Source: Bog-473 sp963777485
GTDB taxonomy: Bacteria > Actinomycetota > Acidimicrobiia > Acidimicrobiales > RAAP-2
Assembly (NCBI GenBank): GCA_963777485.1
Contig: CAVZQP010000005.1
Location: 1 to 64,000 of the forward strand
Direction of reading: 5' to 3'
DNA: 64,000 nt
Shown here: positions 43,202-51,681 of the stretch, one piece after another
Numbering within the stretch: the first letter of the stretch is position 1
Layout: each line of letters starts with the position of its first letter
Translations under genes and position numbers: made by a program
The notes under the pieces: generated by a model
Told to the model about the DNA's origin: nothing
Databases searched by the model: none
What the model saw: only the letters and a program-made list of their open reading frames with translations

Positions 43202-45556
43202 ATGCGCTCGACGTTCAAGGCCGCCCGCCGTGTTGCCGATTCTTTGCGAATGGGCCCCTCCTCTTCTCTTGTCTCGCTGTCGCCTTTCTCCAAGCGCGTC
43301 ACGTCTCGTCATCTCGGCGCGGCCGCATTGGGAATGGCCGCCGCGCTGCCGCTGCTGGCCCTGGTCCCGGCGGCCACCGAGGTACAGGCCACCCCAACGT
43401 GCCAAGCGGCAGCTGGCTTCACGGCCTGCCAGACCTGGTCGGACTCGCTCGGCGACGGCGGCGGCTCGGTCGCGCTGTCGTCACCCGACGTCGCCAACCT
43501 CGACGGGCAGCCGTCCGCTGTCTTCGGGACACAGGCCGGAGAGGTCTGGGCACTCCACATCAACGGGGGCGGAGCGGTGAATCACTGGCCCTACAACGCC
43601 GGCGCGCCGATCAATTCGTCGCCGTCGGTCGCCCCCATTAACGCCGGCGGGCTCGACACCGTCTATGTCGGGAGCGGCACCGCGGCGCAGCCGACCGTAG
43701 GCGGCTATCAGGCCATTTCGCCGGGCGGTGGCGACCAGTGGTTCGTCGGGTCGTACAACCCCGCGACCGATACCGTGCCGGACGTGGGAATTCAGGCGTC
43801 GTTGACCGTCGGCAATTACGCCGGCGGCTACGGCGTCGAGGCCGGAAACCTCGGCCAGAACACCTTCGCCCTCGGCGCGGGCAACGGCGCGGTGCTGGGC
43901 GGGTTCCCCTGGTTCTCCGCCGACTCCGTGTTCTCGACAGCCGCCTTGGCCGATCTCTACGCCGACGGCAACAACGAGATCATCAGCGGCGGTGACTCGA
44001 GTGTCGGAACCGCCTACGGCCAGAACTACGCCAACGGCGGGCACATCCGCATCATCTCGAGCGCCGGCACCACTGGCACCCTCAACCCGGCCGGTGGCCT
44101 CATCTGCCAGTACAACACCAACCAGAACATCGACCGCTCCTCGCCAGCCGTCGGCCAGTTCCTCGCCGGCGGTGGCGTCGGCATCGCCATCGGCGACGGC
44201 AACAACTTCGGCGGGGCGCCGGACAGCAACAAGGTCTTCGCCATCAATACGGGATGTGGCCTCGCCTGGAGCCAGACGCTCAACGGCATCACCGCGGACT
44301 CCCCGGCGCTGGCCAACGTTCAGGGCAACGGGCAACTCGACGTCATCGAGGGCACGACGTCCAACACCGTGTACGCCCTCAACGGCACCAACGGCGGCGT
44401 CGTATGGGCGGCCACGACGAGCGGCGAGGTCATCGGCTCGCCGGTGACGGCCGACCTGACGGGCGGCGGCTTCCAGGACGTGATCGTTCCCACGACCAAC
44501 GGCATCGAGGTCTTCGACGGGAGGAACGGCGCGTATGTGACGACGCTCATCGGAAGCCAGAACACGGCCTACCAGAACTCGCCGTTGGTCACCGACGACC
44601 CCAACGGACACATTGGCATCACCGCTGCGGGCTATCAGGGCTCCGGCACCATCGTCGGCCATTGGGAAATCGACAACACCAGCGGGTCGGGGTCCTCGGT
44701 CTACGAGCAGGGTGCATGGCCCCAGTTCCACCACGACCCGCAGTTGACCGGCGACGCCGGCACGCCGGCGCCCACGATCGAGGTGCCGTGCAACGCGCCG
44801 AGCTCGGCGCCCAACGGCTACATCCTGTCCGCCACCGACGGTGGCGTGTTCAACTACGGCAACATCCCGTTCTGCGGTTCGACGGGCAGCATCCACCTCA
44901 ACCAACCCGTCGTCGGCGCCGCCCTCACCGAGGACGGTGGCGGCTATTGGGAGGTGGCGTCGGACGGCGGCATCTTCAGCTTCGGCAATGCCGGGTTCCA
45001 CGGATCGATGGGCGGCACGCCGCTCAATCGCCCGATTGTGGGCATGGCGGCCACCCCGAACGGCGGGGGCTACTGGGAGGTGGCTAGCGACGGCGGCATC
45101 TTCAGTTTCGGCAATGCGCCGTTCTTCGGCAGCACCGGCGCCATCCACCTCAACGCCCCGATCGTCGGCATGGCCCCGACACCCGACGGCGGTGGCTATT
45201 GGCTTGTCGCGTCCGACGGCGGCATCTTCGCTTACGGCGACGCCAAGTTCTTCGGCTCCATGGGTGGCAGTCCTCTGAACCGGCCGGTGGTCGGCATCGC
45301 GGCCGACGCGGCCACGGGCGGTTATTGGGAGGTGGCGTCGGACGGCGGCATCTTTGCTTTCAACGCACCCTTCCACGGCTCGACCGGGAGCATCCATCTG
45401 AACGCACCGATCGTCGGCATGGAGGCGACGAAGGACGGCTCGGGCTACAGGTTCGTGGCCACCGACGGCGGTATCTTCTCCTACGACGCCCCGTTCTTCG
45501 GGTCGATGGGCGGAAGGCCCCTCAACAAACCGGTCATCGCCATGGCCGGGACCTGA
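43202..45556 (+). CDS. secreted repeat protein: propeller-like + six DGGIFSFG repeats
   Basis: A 784-residue exported protein. After a long signal region (cut near VQA), residues about 70-525 form a PQQ/FG-GAP-like propeller (DVANLDGQPSAVFG, LADLYADGNNEIISGG). Residues about 538-783 are six repeats of about 41 residues with GYWEVASDGGIFSFGNAxFxGS. The repeats alternate strictly: STGSIHLN(A/Q)P in 1, 3 and 5; SMGGxPLN(R/K)P in 2, 4 and 6. Such repeats are common in Acidimicrobiia surface proteins. A carbohydrate-binding or adhesive role is likely but unproven. Confidence 0.82.
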   Translation: MRSTFKAARRVADSLRMGPSSSLVSLSPFSKRVTSRHLGAAALGMAAALPLLALVPAATEVQATPTCQAAAGFTACQTWSDSLGDGGGSVALSSPDVANLDGQPSAVFGTQAGEVWALHINGGGAVNHWPYNAGAPINSSPSVAPINAGGLDTVYVGSGTAAQPTVGGYQAISPGGGDQWFVGSYNPATDTVPDVGIQASLTVGNYAGGYGVEAGNLGQNTFALGAGNGAVLGGFPWFSADSVFSTAALADLYADGNNEIISGGDSSVGTAYGQNYANGGHIRIISSAGTTGTLNPAGGLICQYNTNQNIDRSSPAVGQFLAGGGVGIAIGDGNNFGGAPDSNKVFAINTGCGLAWSQTLNGITADSPALANVQGNGQLDVIEGTTSNTVYALNGTNGGVVWAATTSGEVIGSPVTADLTGGGFQDVIVPTTNGIEVFDGRNGAYVTTLIGSQNTAYQNSPLVTDDPNGHIGITAAGYQGSGTIVGHWEIDNTSGSGSSVYEQGAWPQFHHDPQLTGDAGTPAPTIEVPCNAPSSAPNGYILSATDGGVFNYGNIPFCGSTGSIHLNQPVVGAALTEDGGGYWEVASDGGIFSFGNAGFHGSMGGTPLNRPIVGMAATPNGGGYWEVASDGGIFSFGNAPFFGSTGAIHLNAPIVGMAPTPDGGGYWLVASDGGIFAYGDAKFFGSMGGSPLNRPVVGIAADAATGGYWEVASDGGIFAFNAPFHGSTGSIHLNAPIVGMEATKDGSGYRFVATDGGIFSYDAPFFGSMGGRPLNKPVIAMAGT

Positions 45557-45604
45557 CCTGACAGAACCCCCTCTCGGCCAACAACCGGGGCCTCGGAACG
45601 GTCC

Positions 45605-45988
45605 CTACGGCGTGACCGCAGCCGCCAGCTTCTTCGGCGCGCACAGGCAATAGGACTCGACGAGCAACTCCCGCGCCTCGTCCCAGTCGACGGTGCCCAC
45701 ATCGAGCCGGAACCCCACCCAACCGCGGGGCCCGAGGTAGGGCGGCACGAAGTAGCGCTCGGCGTCGGACGCCACGAGGGGACCCTGCTCCCCCGGCGCG
45801 ACCTTGACCGTCAGGGCGAGCCGGCCGTCACCGTGGTGGTCGTCGGTGAAATAGGCGAAGGTCCGCTTGCGCACGATGAACGCGATGTGCCGCCCGCCCT
45901 CGCCGCCGGGGCGCTCCCCGACCTCGGGCAGCCCGGCGCACACCGCACGCAACCGCCGGACGCAGACGTCCGTTCGAGGACGGCCCAT
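45605..45988 (-). CDS. MmcQ/YjbR-family protein
   Basis: A 127-residue protein of the MmcQ/YjbR family, with a CyaY-like fold. It has VRKRTFAYFTDDHHGDGRLALTVKVAPGEQ, then FVPPYLGPRGWVGFRLD and a C-terminal DWDEARELLVESY helix. Members are proposed to bind DNA, but the evidence is thin. ATG 45988. Confidence 0.82.
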   Translation of the reverse strand: MGRPRTDVCVRRLRAVCAGLPEVGERPGGEGGRHIAFIVRKRTFAYFTDDHHGDGRLALTVKVAPGEQGPLVASDAERYFVPPYLGPRGWVGFRLDVGTVDWDEARELLVESYCLCAPKKLAAAVTP

Positions 45989-46105
45989 TGGACCGACGTT
46001 AGGCCTCGGGATCGACTGCAACAACAGCCCGCCACCCGGACGGGGCGATCGCAGGCGGCAGTAACGTAACGGTCCTTCCGTCGGCGGTCGTGTTCGGAGG
46101 TGGGC

Positions 46106-46882
46106 GTGGGCAACAGCGCAAAGGATCCGGAGGAGCTCGTCGAGCGTCGCCGCGAAGGCCGCGTCCTGGTCATCACCATGCAACGCGCCGCGAAGAGGAA
46201 TGCCATCGACCGTGCCATGGCTGACGCGCTCGAGGATGCGCTGAACGAACTGGACGATGCCGACGAGCTCTGGGCGGGCGTGCTGACGGGCACGCAAGAC
46301 GTCTTCAGTGCCGGCAGCGACCTGACGGCCCTCGGTGACTACGTGACTGAACGCGGCGGCGAGTACGGGATCATCCGACGCGCCCGCCGCAAGCCGCTCG
46401 TCGCTGCGGTGGAGGGGCCGGCACTCGGCGGCGGCCTCGAGATCGCCTTGGCGTGCGACCTGGTCGTCGCGGCGAAGACGGCGCGTTTCGGGTTGCCCGA
46501 GGTACGGATCGGCGTCGTACCCACCTGTGCCGGGTTGTTCCGCGGCCCCCGCGCCCTTCCGCTCAACGTGGCCCGGCAGCTCATCCTGACGGGCCGGCCG
46601 ATCGATGCGGCGCGGGCCTACGAAGTCGGCTTCGTCAATGTCCTCACCGAACCGGGCCAGGCCCTGAACGAGGCGGAGCGACTGGCCCAGGAGATCTGCG
46701 AGAACGCGCCCGTGTCCGTGCAGTCCTGCCTCGCCGCGGTCAACGCGCTGGCCGGCGCCCACGACGAACTCGGATGGGAACACACCGGCGCCGCGCTGCG
46801 CGCAGCCTCGTCGTCCGCCGACGCCCGCGAGGGGGTCCGATCGTTCCTCGAGAAGCGGCCGCCGGTGTGGACAGGGCGTTGA
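46106..46882 (+). CDS. enoyl-CoA hydratase/isomerase (crotonase)
   Basis: A 258-residue crotonase. The oxyanion hole is SAGSDLTAL and GPALGGGLEIAL; both catalytic Glu positions (GGGLE and LPEVRIG) are filled, so hydratase activity is plausible. It should hydrate or isomerise an enoyl-CoA in beta-oxidation. I take GTG 46106, which has GGAGG six nt upstream; a GTG at 46100 overlaps that site. Confidence 0.87.
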   Translation: MGNSAKDPEELVERRREGRVLVITMQRAAKRNAIDRAMADALEDALNELDDADELWAGVLTGTQDVFSAGSDLTALGDYVTERGGEYGIIRRARRKPLVAAVEGPALGGGLEIALACDLVVAAKTARFGLPEVRIGVVPTCAGLFRGPRALPLNVARQLILTGRPIDAARAYEVGFVNVLTEPGQALNEAERLAQEICENAPVSVQSCLAAVNALAGAHDELGWEHTGAALRAASSSADAREGVRSFLEKRPPVWTGR

Positions 46883-46885
46883 CGC

Positions 46886-47047
46886 CTACGGAGAACCCGG
46901 CGCTCGACTTTCCGGCGCGTCCGGCGAGCCGCCCCGCAGCAGCAGGGTCGTGACGACCCAGAGGATCACCGCGCCGGCGGCGCCGAGCACGAGCATCCAG
47001 CCGATGATGTTCCAGGCCCCCGGGTCGGCCGCCAGGATCGCGAGCAT
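46886..47047 (-). CDS. small single-helix membrane protein
   Basis: A 53-residue peptide with one hydrophobic helix (NIIGWMLVLGAAGAVILWVVTTLLL) and a short basic, Pro/Ser-rich tail. The ATG at 47047 has AGAGG 8 nt upstream. Unknown function. It is convergent with the crotonase gene, 3 bp apart. Confidence 0.5.
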   Translation of the reverse strand: MLAILAADPGAWNIIGWMLVLGAAGAVILWVVTTLLLRGGSPDAPESRAPGSP

Positions 47048-47264
47048 CAGCTCTGCCTCTTTGCACACATACGCACACTTTCCGCCTCGGCCGCGCCGGC
47101 GTCAAGCGAGCATGCTGCGGCCATCGTGGCGCCAGGACCCGCCGCCAGGCACGATCGGCCAGATGTTCTTAGGATGTGTTCAAGTCGATCGGGCCTTTGG
47201 CCGAAAAGTGATCGCAGGGGGTCTTGGGTCCTCCGATCGACGCTGTGCCGAATCTGGAGGATGG

Positions 47265-47636
47265 ATGACCGTAGAGAACCGCAGGCGGGCAGAGCGCCAA
47301 CCAGCCGTTTGGATCGGGCTGTGCCACGTCCAGGGCGAATCGCTCGACCACTGGCGGGACTGCGGTGTCTTCGACCTCTCGGCGTTCGGCGTTGGCATGG
47401 ACCTCCGCCACCCTGATCCGTCGGATCTGGTCGGACGCAGCGTCTCCGTCCGGCTTCCGATCGGCGTCTCCATGGACATGACGCTCACGGGTGAAGTGCG
47501 GAACGCAAAGGACGGCCCCGACGGCATCGTCCGGATCGGCATCGAGTTCGAGGACGTCTCGGACACCGAGCGCTCCATCGTCAACCTCCTCGAACGCGAC
47601 ACCCTGCGCTGGGAAAGGCCCGACGGGCCGAACTGA
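47265..47636 (+). CDS. PilZ-domain c-di-GMP receptor
   Basis: A 123-residue single-domain PilZ protein. The c-di-GMP binding RxxxR is in RRRAERQPAV, and the second motif (D/N)xSxxG is DLSAFGVGMDL. It probably binds the product of diguanylate cyclases such as the one at 1434-2825 and changes conformation. ATG 47265 directly follows a good GGAGG site. No motility or cellulose genes are nearby to reveal its target. Confidence 0.9.
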   Translation: MTVENRRRAERQPAVWIGLCHVQGESLDHWRDCGVFDLSAFGVGMDLRHPDPSDLVGRSVSVRLPIGVSMDMTLTGEVRNAKDGPDGIVRIGIEFEDVSDTERSIVNLLERDTLRWERPDGPN

Positions 47637-47830
47637 TCCAGCTGTGCTCCGGCCTGCCGGTCGCGAGCCGGTGACGGCGAGAGCCATTGCCTGACCAGGT
47701 GTCCCGTACCGGACGCCTGCGGCAGCCGCTGTCATGTCCTTGCAAGGTCCGTGCAACGACGCTCCTTCAACCTAAGCGTGGGGGTGCGAATCGGCGGCTC
47801 CCTATCGGCGAAGGTACGGCTGGAGGAACC

Positions 47831-48595
47831 ATGAACGAGTTGTCGAGCGAAGAACTGCAATGGAACGCGCAGGCGGTGGCGGTCGCCGCTTCCTCGCTGG
47901 GTGAGCCGGTGGCGGCGGCGACACGATGCGAGCAGGTCACCACGGACATGGCGGCGGAGGCGGCCGGCGTCGGCAAGATCAACCGCGGGATGATGCGTGG
48001 CATGAAGGCCGTCAGCTCCAAGATGATGCCGGGCGTCGGCGGTATGGCGAAGGGCCTCGAGACCGGCGGGCTGCCGAAGAGCTTCATCCTCGCCGTGACC
48101 GACCGGCAGGTCCACGCGCTCGAGGACGTCCACGACGGCGGCACGCTCAGCCCGGGCAAAGTCCTCAAGTCCTGGGACCGTCAGGGATTCACAGCCAAGA
48201 TCAGCCCCGACATGGCCAACACAGCACAAGGGATCCCGGCGGACCGGCAGCTCCTGGTCCTCTACCTCCCGATCGAGGGCGGGAACAACAAATACCTGCA
48301 GGCGGCGTCGACCAACATCGCCGCTTCCGGATCACCCGGCATGCCGCAACGCTTCGCGATCGCCAAGGACCCGGCGAGCCAGGGAGTGATCGACGCCATC
48401 GTCACCGCGGGTGGCGCCGGCAACGTGATCATCAACGGGATGACCGTCGACGACATGATGGCGCAGGCAGCTGGCCAAGCGGCAGCTGCGGCCGACCCGA
48501 CGGCACAGCTCACCCGACTGGCGGACCTTCACGAGCGCGGCGTGCTCAGCGACGAAGAGTTCGCCTCTCAGAAGGCGAAGATCCTGGGCGGCTGA
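47831..48595 (+). CDS. SHOCT-domain protein
   Basis: A 254-residue protein with an unassigned N-terminal domain and a C-terminal SHOCT motif (AQLTRLADLHERGVLSDEEFASQKAKIL), a short helical pair often found at protein ends in actinobacteria. A Gly/Met-rich segment (GMMRGMKAVSSKMMPGVGGM) lies near residues 55-75. A stretch resembling a bacterial PH-like fold (SFILAVTDRQVHALEDVHD) follows. ATG 47831 has GGAGG upstream. Function unknown. Confidence 0.75.
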   Translation: MNELSSEELQWNAQAVAVAASSLGEPVAAATRCEQVTTDMAAEAAGVGKINRGMMRGMKAVSSKMMPGVGGMAKGLETGGLPKSFILAVTDRQVHALEDVHDGGTLSPGKVLKSWDRQGFTAKISPDMANTAQGIPADRQLLVLYLPIEGGNNKYLQAASTNIAASGSPGMPQRFAIAKDPASQGVIDAIVTAGGAGNVIINGMTVDDMMAQAAGQAAAAADPTAQLTRLADLHERGVLSDEEFASQKAKILGG

Positions 48596-48983
48596 CGCCG
48601 CGGCAGGAGGGCGGCCAAGTCCCCGCTCGTAGGATGCGGGAGCCTGCGCCAGAGCCTGGACGAAGTGGGTTCCCCGTGCGCAGCCCGATGTCGCCGCGCT
48701 GGTCGAACAGCGTGGAGCCGGTGCCGCGCTTCCGTCGTCACCGACGACCGCACTCATCCGTGCGGACCGAAGCCATCTCGACCTCCATATATCGGCTCCT
48801 GCTGCTCCTGTGAGTGAGGTAAGTCGAATCGATTTCGTCCCACACCCGCAGGAACTGCGGTAAACGGGTCTGTCGGCCCCGGGATCGGCCGCCCCGGGGG
48901 CCCGGTTCGGGCGGGCCGCGCACAGCCCGTGAGGGGGCGGACCCGATATCGTTTCCTGGACCTACCGGCTCTGAGAACCCGTC
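48596..48983. other. 388-bp gap; nothing recognised
   Basis: No credible gene. A very short frame could encode about 35 residues ending at 48813, but it lacks a ribosome site and family resemblance. The promoter of the GT-C operon should lie in the last 150 bp; I see no clear -35/-10. Confidence 0.5.
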
Positions 48984-50468
48984 GTGGGACCGGGCCAAGG
49001 ACCAACCACCGTGGGAGCGCCCGCCACCATGATCCGCACCGCTCGGGGGACGGCTGTCGGCTCCATCAACCTCTGGACCGGTCTCGGCGCCCTTGGATCG
49101 GCCGGCATCGCCGTGTTCGGCACGAGCATCGGCGCTGTCCCTCGTCCGGGACCGGACCGATATTGGGTCCATTTCAACGGCGTCGGGAGCACCCTCATAC
49201 ACCTGGGCTTCTACGCCGGGGTGCTCATGCTGCTCGGCGCGTGGGTCGCGGTCGGCCTCGAGGCCAGGCGAGGCGGATTGACCGTCTCGCGCTGCTGGGT
49301 CCTGCTGGGCTTCTGGGGGCTCCCGCTGTTCCTCGGGCCACCGGTTTTCAGCCGCGACGTCTATAGCTACATCGCCCAGGGCCTCCTCGCACACCACGGC
49401 CTCAACCCGTACCACGTGGCGCCTTCTGCGCTCGGGAACGGCCGACAGTTGGCGTCCATCGCCCACGTGTGGCGGAACACGGCCTCGCCCTACGGGCCAC
49501 TCTTCGTCGCGGTCAGCCGAGGCACGGTCACAGTCGCGGGTGGCTCCCTGGACGCACAGGTCATGGCCTTCCGCGCAGTCGAACTCCTGGGCGTAGCGGC
49601 CATCATGGTGTTCGTGCCGCGCCTGGCGAGGAGGTTGGGCACAGATCCCGGAATCGCCCTGTGGCTCGCGGCACTGAGCCCGCTCGCCCTGTTCAGCTAC
49701 ATCGCATCGGGCCACAACGACGCGCTGATGGTCGGTCTCCTGGTCGCGGGTGTGGCTCTCGCCATGGAGGACCGGCTCGCCCTCGGCGTCGCGCTGTGCG
49801 CCCTCGGCGCGCTCATCAAGCTGCCCGCCGCCTTGGCCATTGTGTTCCTGGCCGTAGTCGCGTTCCGGCGTGCGTCCGCCGACGAGCGGTGGCGCGTGTT
49901 CGTCAAGACGGTTGTGGTCCCCTGTGTGGTGCTGATCATCGGGACCGTCCTGGCCGGCTACGGATGGACCTGGCTCAGCCTGGCGGCGTTGCGCGTCCCG
50001 GCCGAACTTCGGATATTGGCCACGCCCTCGGTCTCGCTCGGCGTCTTCTTCAGCGCCCTTGCGCACCTCATCGGGATCCCCGTGTCGACAGGCGTCGTGG
50101 TGTCGGCGACGCAGGTCGTCTGTGGCCTGCTCGTCGTGGCCGGCACGCTGTGGCTGCTCTGGCACGCACAGCGTTCGAACGTGGTGCGTGCGATCGGCCT
50201 GGCGTTGCTGCTCTTCGCGGCCGGGAGTCCCACGCTGTGGCCGTGGTACTTCGTCTGGGGGGTCACCATGCTGGCGCCCACGACCGCGCAGCGGTCGAAG
50301 ATGTTGGCGGTGGTGGCAGGCTTGGCCATGCTTGTGGTGGGAGCCGGCGGCTCTCCCATGTTGAACGGGCTGGCGTACGTGGTGACCGCCCCGCTCCTCC
50401 TGGCCGGTTGTGTGTATTTCTTCTGGGACCGGCATTGGCAGACGGTGGTGACGGGCCATGTCGACTGA
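48984..50468 (+). CDS. GT-C alpha-(1->6)-mannosyltransferase, MptA/MptB-like
   Basis: A 494-residue integral membrane glycosyltransferase. Helices alternate with short loops; the first long external loop contains FSRDVYSYIAQG, close to the motif of mycobacterial MptB, which uses polyprenyl-phosphomannose. It should extend a mannan or lipomannan backbone outside the membrane. The first codon is GTG 48984 or ATG 49029. Its last codons overlap the start of the next gene by 11 bp, so the three GT-C genes form one operon. Confidence 0.82.
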   Translation: MGPGQGPTTVGAPATMIRTARGTAVGSINLWTGLGALGSAGIAVFGTSIGAVPRPGPDRYWVHFNGVGSTLIHLGFYAGVLMLLGAWVAVGLEARRGGLTVSRCWVLLGFWGLPLFLGPPVFSRDVYSYIAQGLLAHHGLNPYHVAPSALGNGRQLASIAHVWRNTASPYGPLFVAVSRGTVTVAGGSLDAQVMAFRAVELLGVAAIMVFVPRLARRLGTDPGIALWLAALSPLALFSYIASGHNDALMVGLLVAGVALAMEDRLALGVALCALGALIKLPAALAIVFLAVVAFRRASADERWRVFVKTVVVPCVVLIIGTVLAGYGWTWLSLAALRVPAELRILATPSVSLGVFFSALAHLIGIPVSTGVVVSATQVVCGLLVVAGTLWLLWHAQRSNVVRAIGLALLLFAAGSPTLWPWYFVWGVTMLAPTTAQRSKMLAVVAGLAMLVVGAGGSPMLNGLAYVVTAPLLLAGCVYFFWDRHWQTVVTGHVD

Positions 50469-51681
50469 GTCCCCGCCGATGGGCGGTGCGGCGGAAATTG
50501 GAGGCAACGATCCCGACGAGAGCGCGCTCCGCACCCTGAGGGCTCCCGGCCCGAACCCACAGCCGGCGCCCGAGGGCTGGCTCCGCCGGTTTCGGCACTG
50601 GTTCCTCTTCTGGCCGGTCGTCGCCTACTTGGCAGCTCGGGTCGTCACGCTGGCCGCACTTGCAGCCACCGCACCGATCAATCACAACACGCTGTCGGGG
50701 CGGCTTGCCCGCTGGGACAGCGCGTGGTTCCTCCGCGCCGCAGAACAGGGCTGGCCCCGCCACCTGCCCATGATCCACGGCCATGTGGCGGGCAACACCA
50801 CCGCGTTCTTCCCCGTGTTCCCACTCGCCATCCGGTGGGTGTCTTCGGCCACGACGCTGCCACCGCTCTGGGTCGGAGTCACTATCAGCGCGGTCACCGG
50901 CCTCACGGCCGTCGTGTCCATCGGTGTCTTGGTCCGGCGCTTCGCCGGGAACGAAGGGGCGACGCGGGCCACGCTGCTCTTTGCCCTCTTCCCGGGAACC
51001 TTCGCGTTCAGCCTCGCCTACAACGAGGGCATCGTGCTGACCTGCATCGCGCTGGGGCTCATAGCCCTGATGGAGCGCCGGTGGTGGCTAGCCGGTCTGC
51101 TCGGGATGCTCGCCACGGCGACCGCACCGATCTCCTTGGCCTTCGTTCTCAGCTGCGCATGGTGCGCGGGATGGGCGGCCTGGAGAAACCGCAGCGCGCG
51201 CCCATTGGTGGCCCCGGTGCTGGCGGTGAGCGGCTTTCTGGCCTACATGTTCTGGCTCTGGCGGCACACCGGCATCCTCAACGCCTGGCGTCTGACCGAG
51301 CGCGGCGGGTGGAAGAGCTCGCCATCCCTCAGCTACCCGTTCCGGATCATCTGGACCTTTGTCAGGAATCCCGTCAGCCCGACCATCACGGGCCAGATCC
51401 TGTTCTTCGGAACCCTTGTCGCCATCGTTGGCGCCGTGCTGGCCATCCGGCAACGGCAACCGGCGCCGGTCCTCATCTACGGCCTGGCCGCCGGACTGCT
51501 GGGCGCCATCTCCGCCCCTGTCGGCCTGCGTCCGCGGTTCATCATGCTGGCCTTCCCCCTCGTGGTGGCGTACGGGACACGACTGCGCGGCCGTGCCTAC
51601 GCGGCGACACTGGTCGTGTCTGGCGCGTTACTCGTTGCCATGACCGCGCTCGAGTTCGTCTCGTTGGCCGTGTTCCCTTGA
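50458..51681 (+). CDS. GT-C mannosyltransferase, PIG-V-like
   Basis: A 407-residue polytopic protein. After a short cytoplasmic tail and helix 1 comes RWDSAWFLRAAEQGW, the pattern of PIG-V-like mannosyltransferases. FFPVFPLAIR follows. Around ten helices are visible. It should move mannose from polyprenyl-phosphomannose to a lipid or glycan in the periplasmic leaflet. ATG 50458 overlaps the upstream gene by 11 bp; its stop overlaps the next ATG by one base. Confidence 0.8.
   Translation: MSTESPPMGGAAEIGGNDPDESALRTLRAPGPNPQPAPEGWLRRFRHWFLFWPVVAYLAARVVTLAALAATAPINHNTLSGRLARWDSAWFLRAAEQGWPRHLPMIHGHVAGNTTAFFPVFPLAIRWVSSATTLPPLWVGVTISAVTGLTAVVSIGVLVRRFAGNEGATRATLLFALFPGTFAFSLAYNEGIVLTCIALGLIALMERRWWLAGLLGMLATATAPISLAFVLSCAWCAGWAAWRNRSARPLVAPVLAVSGFLAYMFWLWRHTGILNAWRLTERGGWKSSPSLSYPFRIIWTFVRNPVSPTITGQILFFGTLVAIVGAVLAIRQRQPAPVLIYGLAAGLLGAISAPVGLRPRFIMLAFPLVVAYGTRLRGRAYAATLVVSGALLVAMTALEFVSLAVFP

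Noticed and set aside
43481..45397. 638-codon minus-strand frame opposite the repeat protein
   Set aside because: Its periodicity copies the sense repeats and its composition is unnatural. The sense gene has a signal peptide and known repeats.
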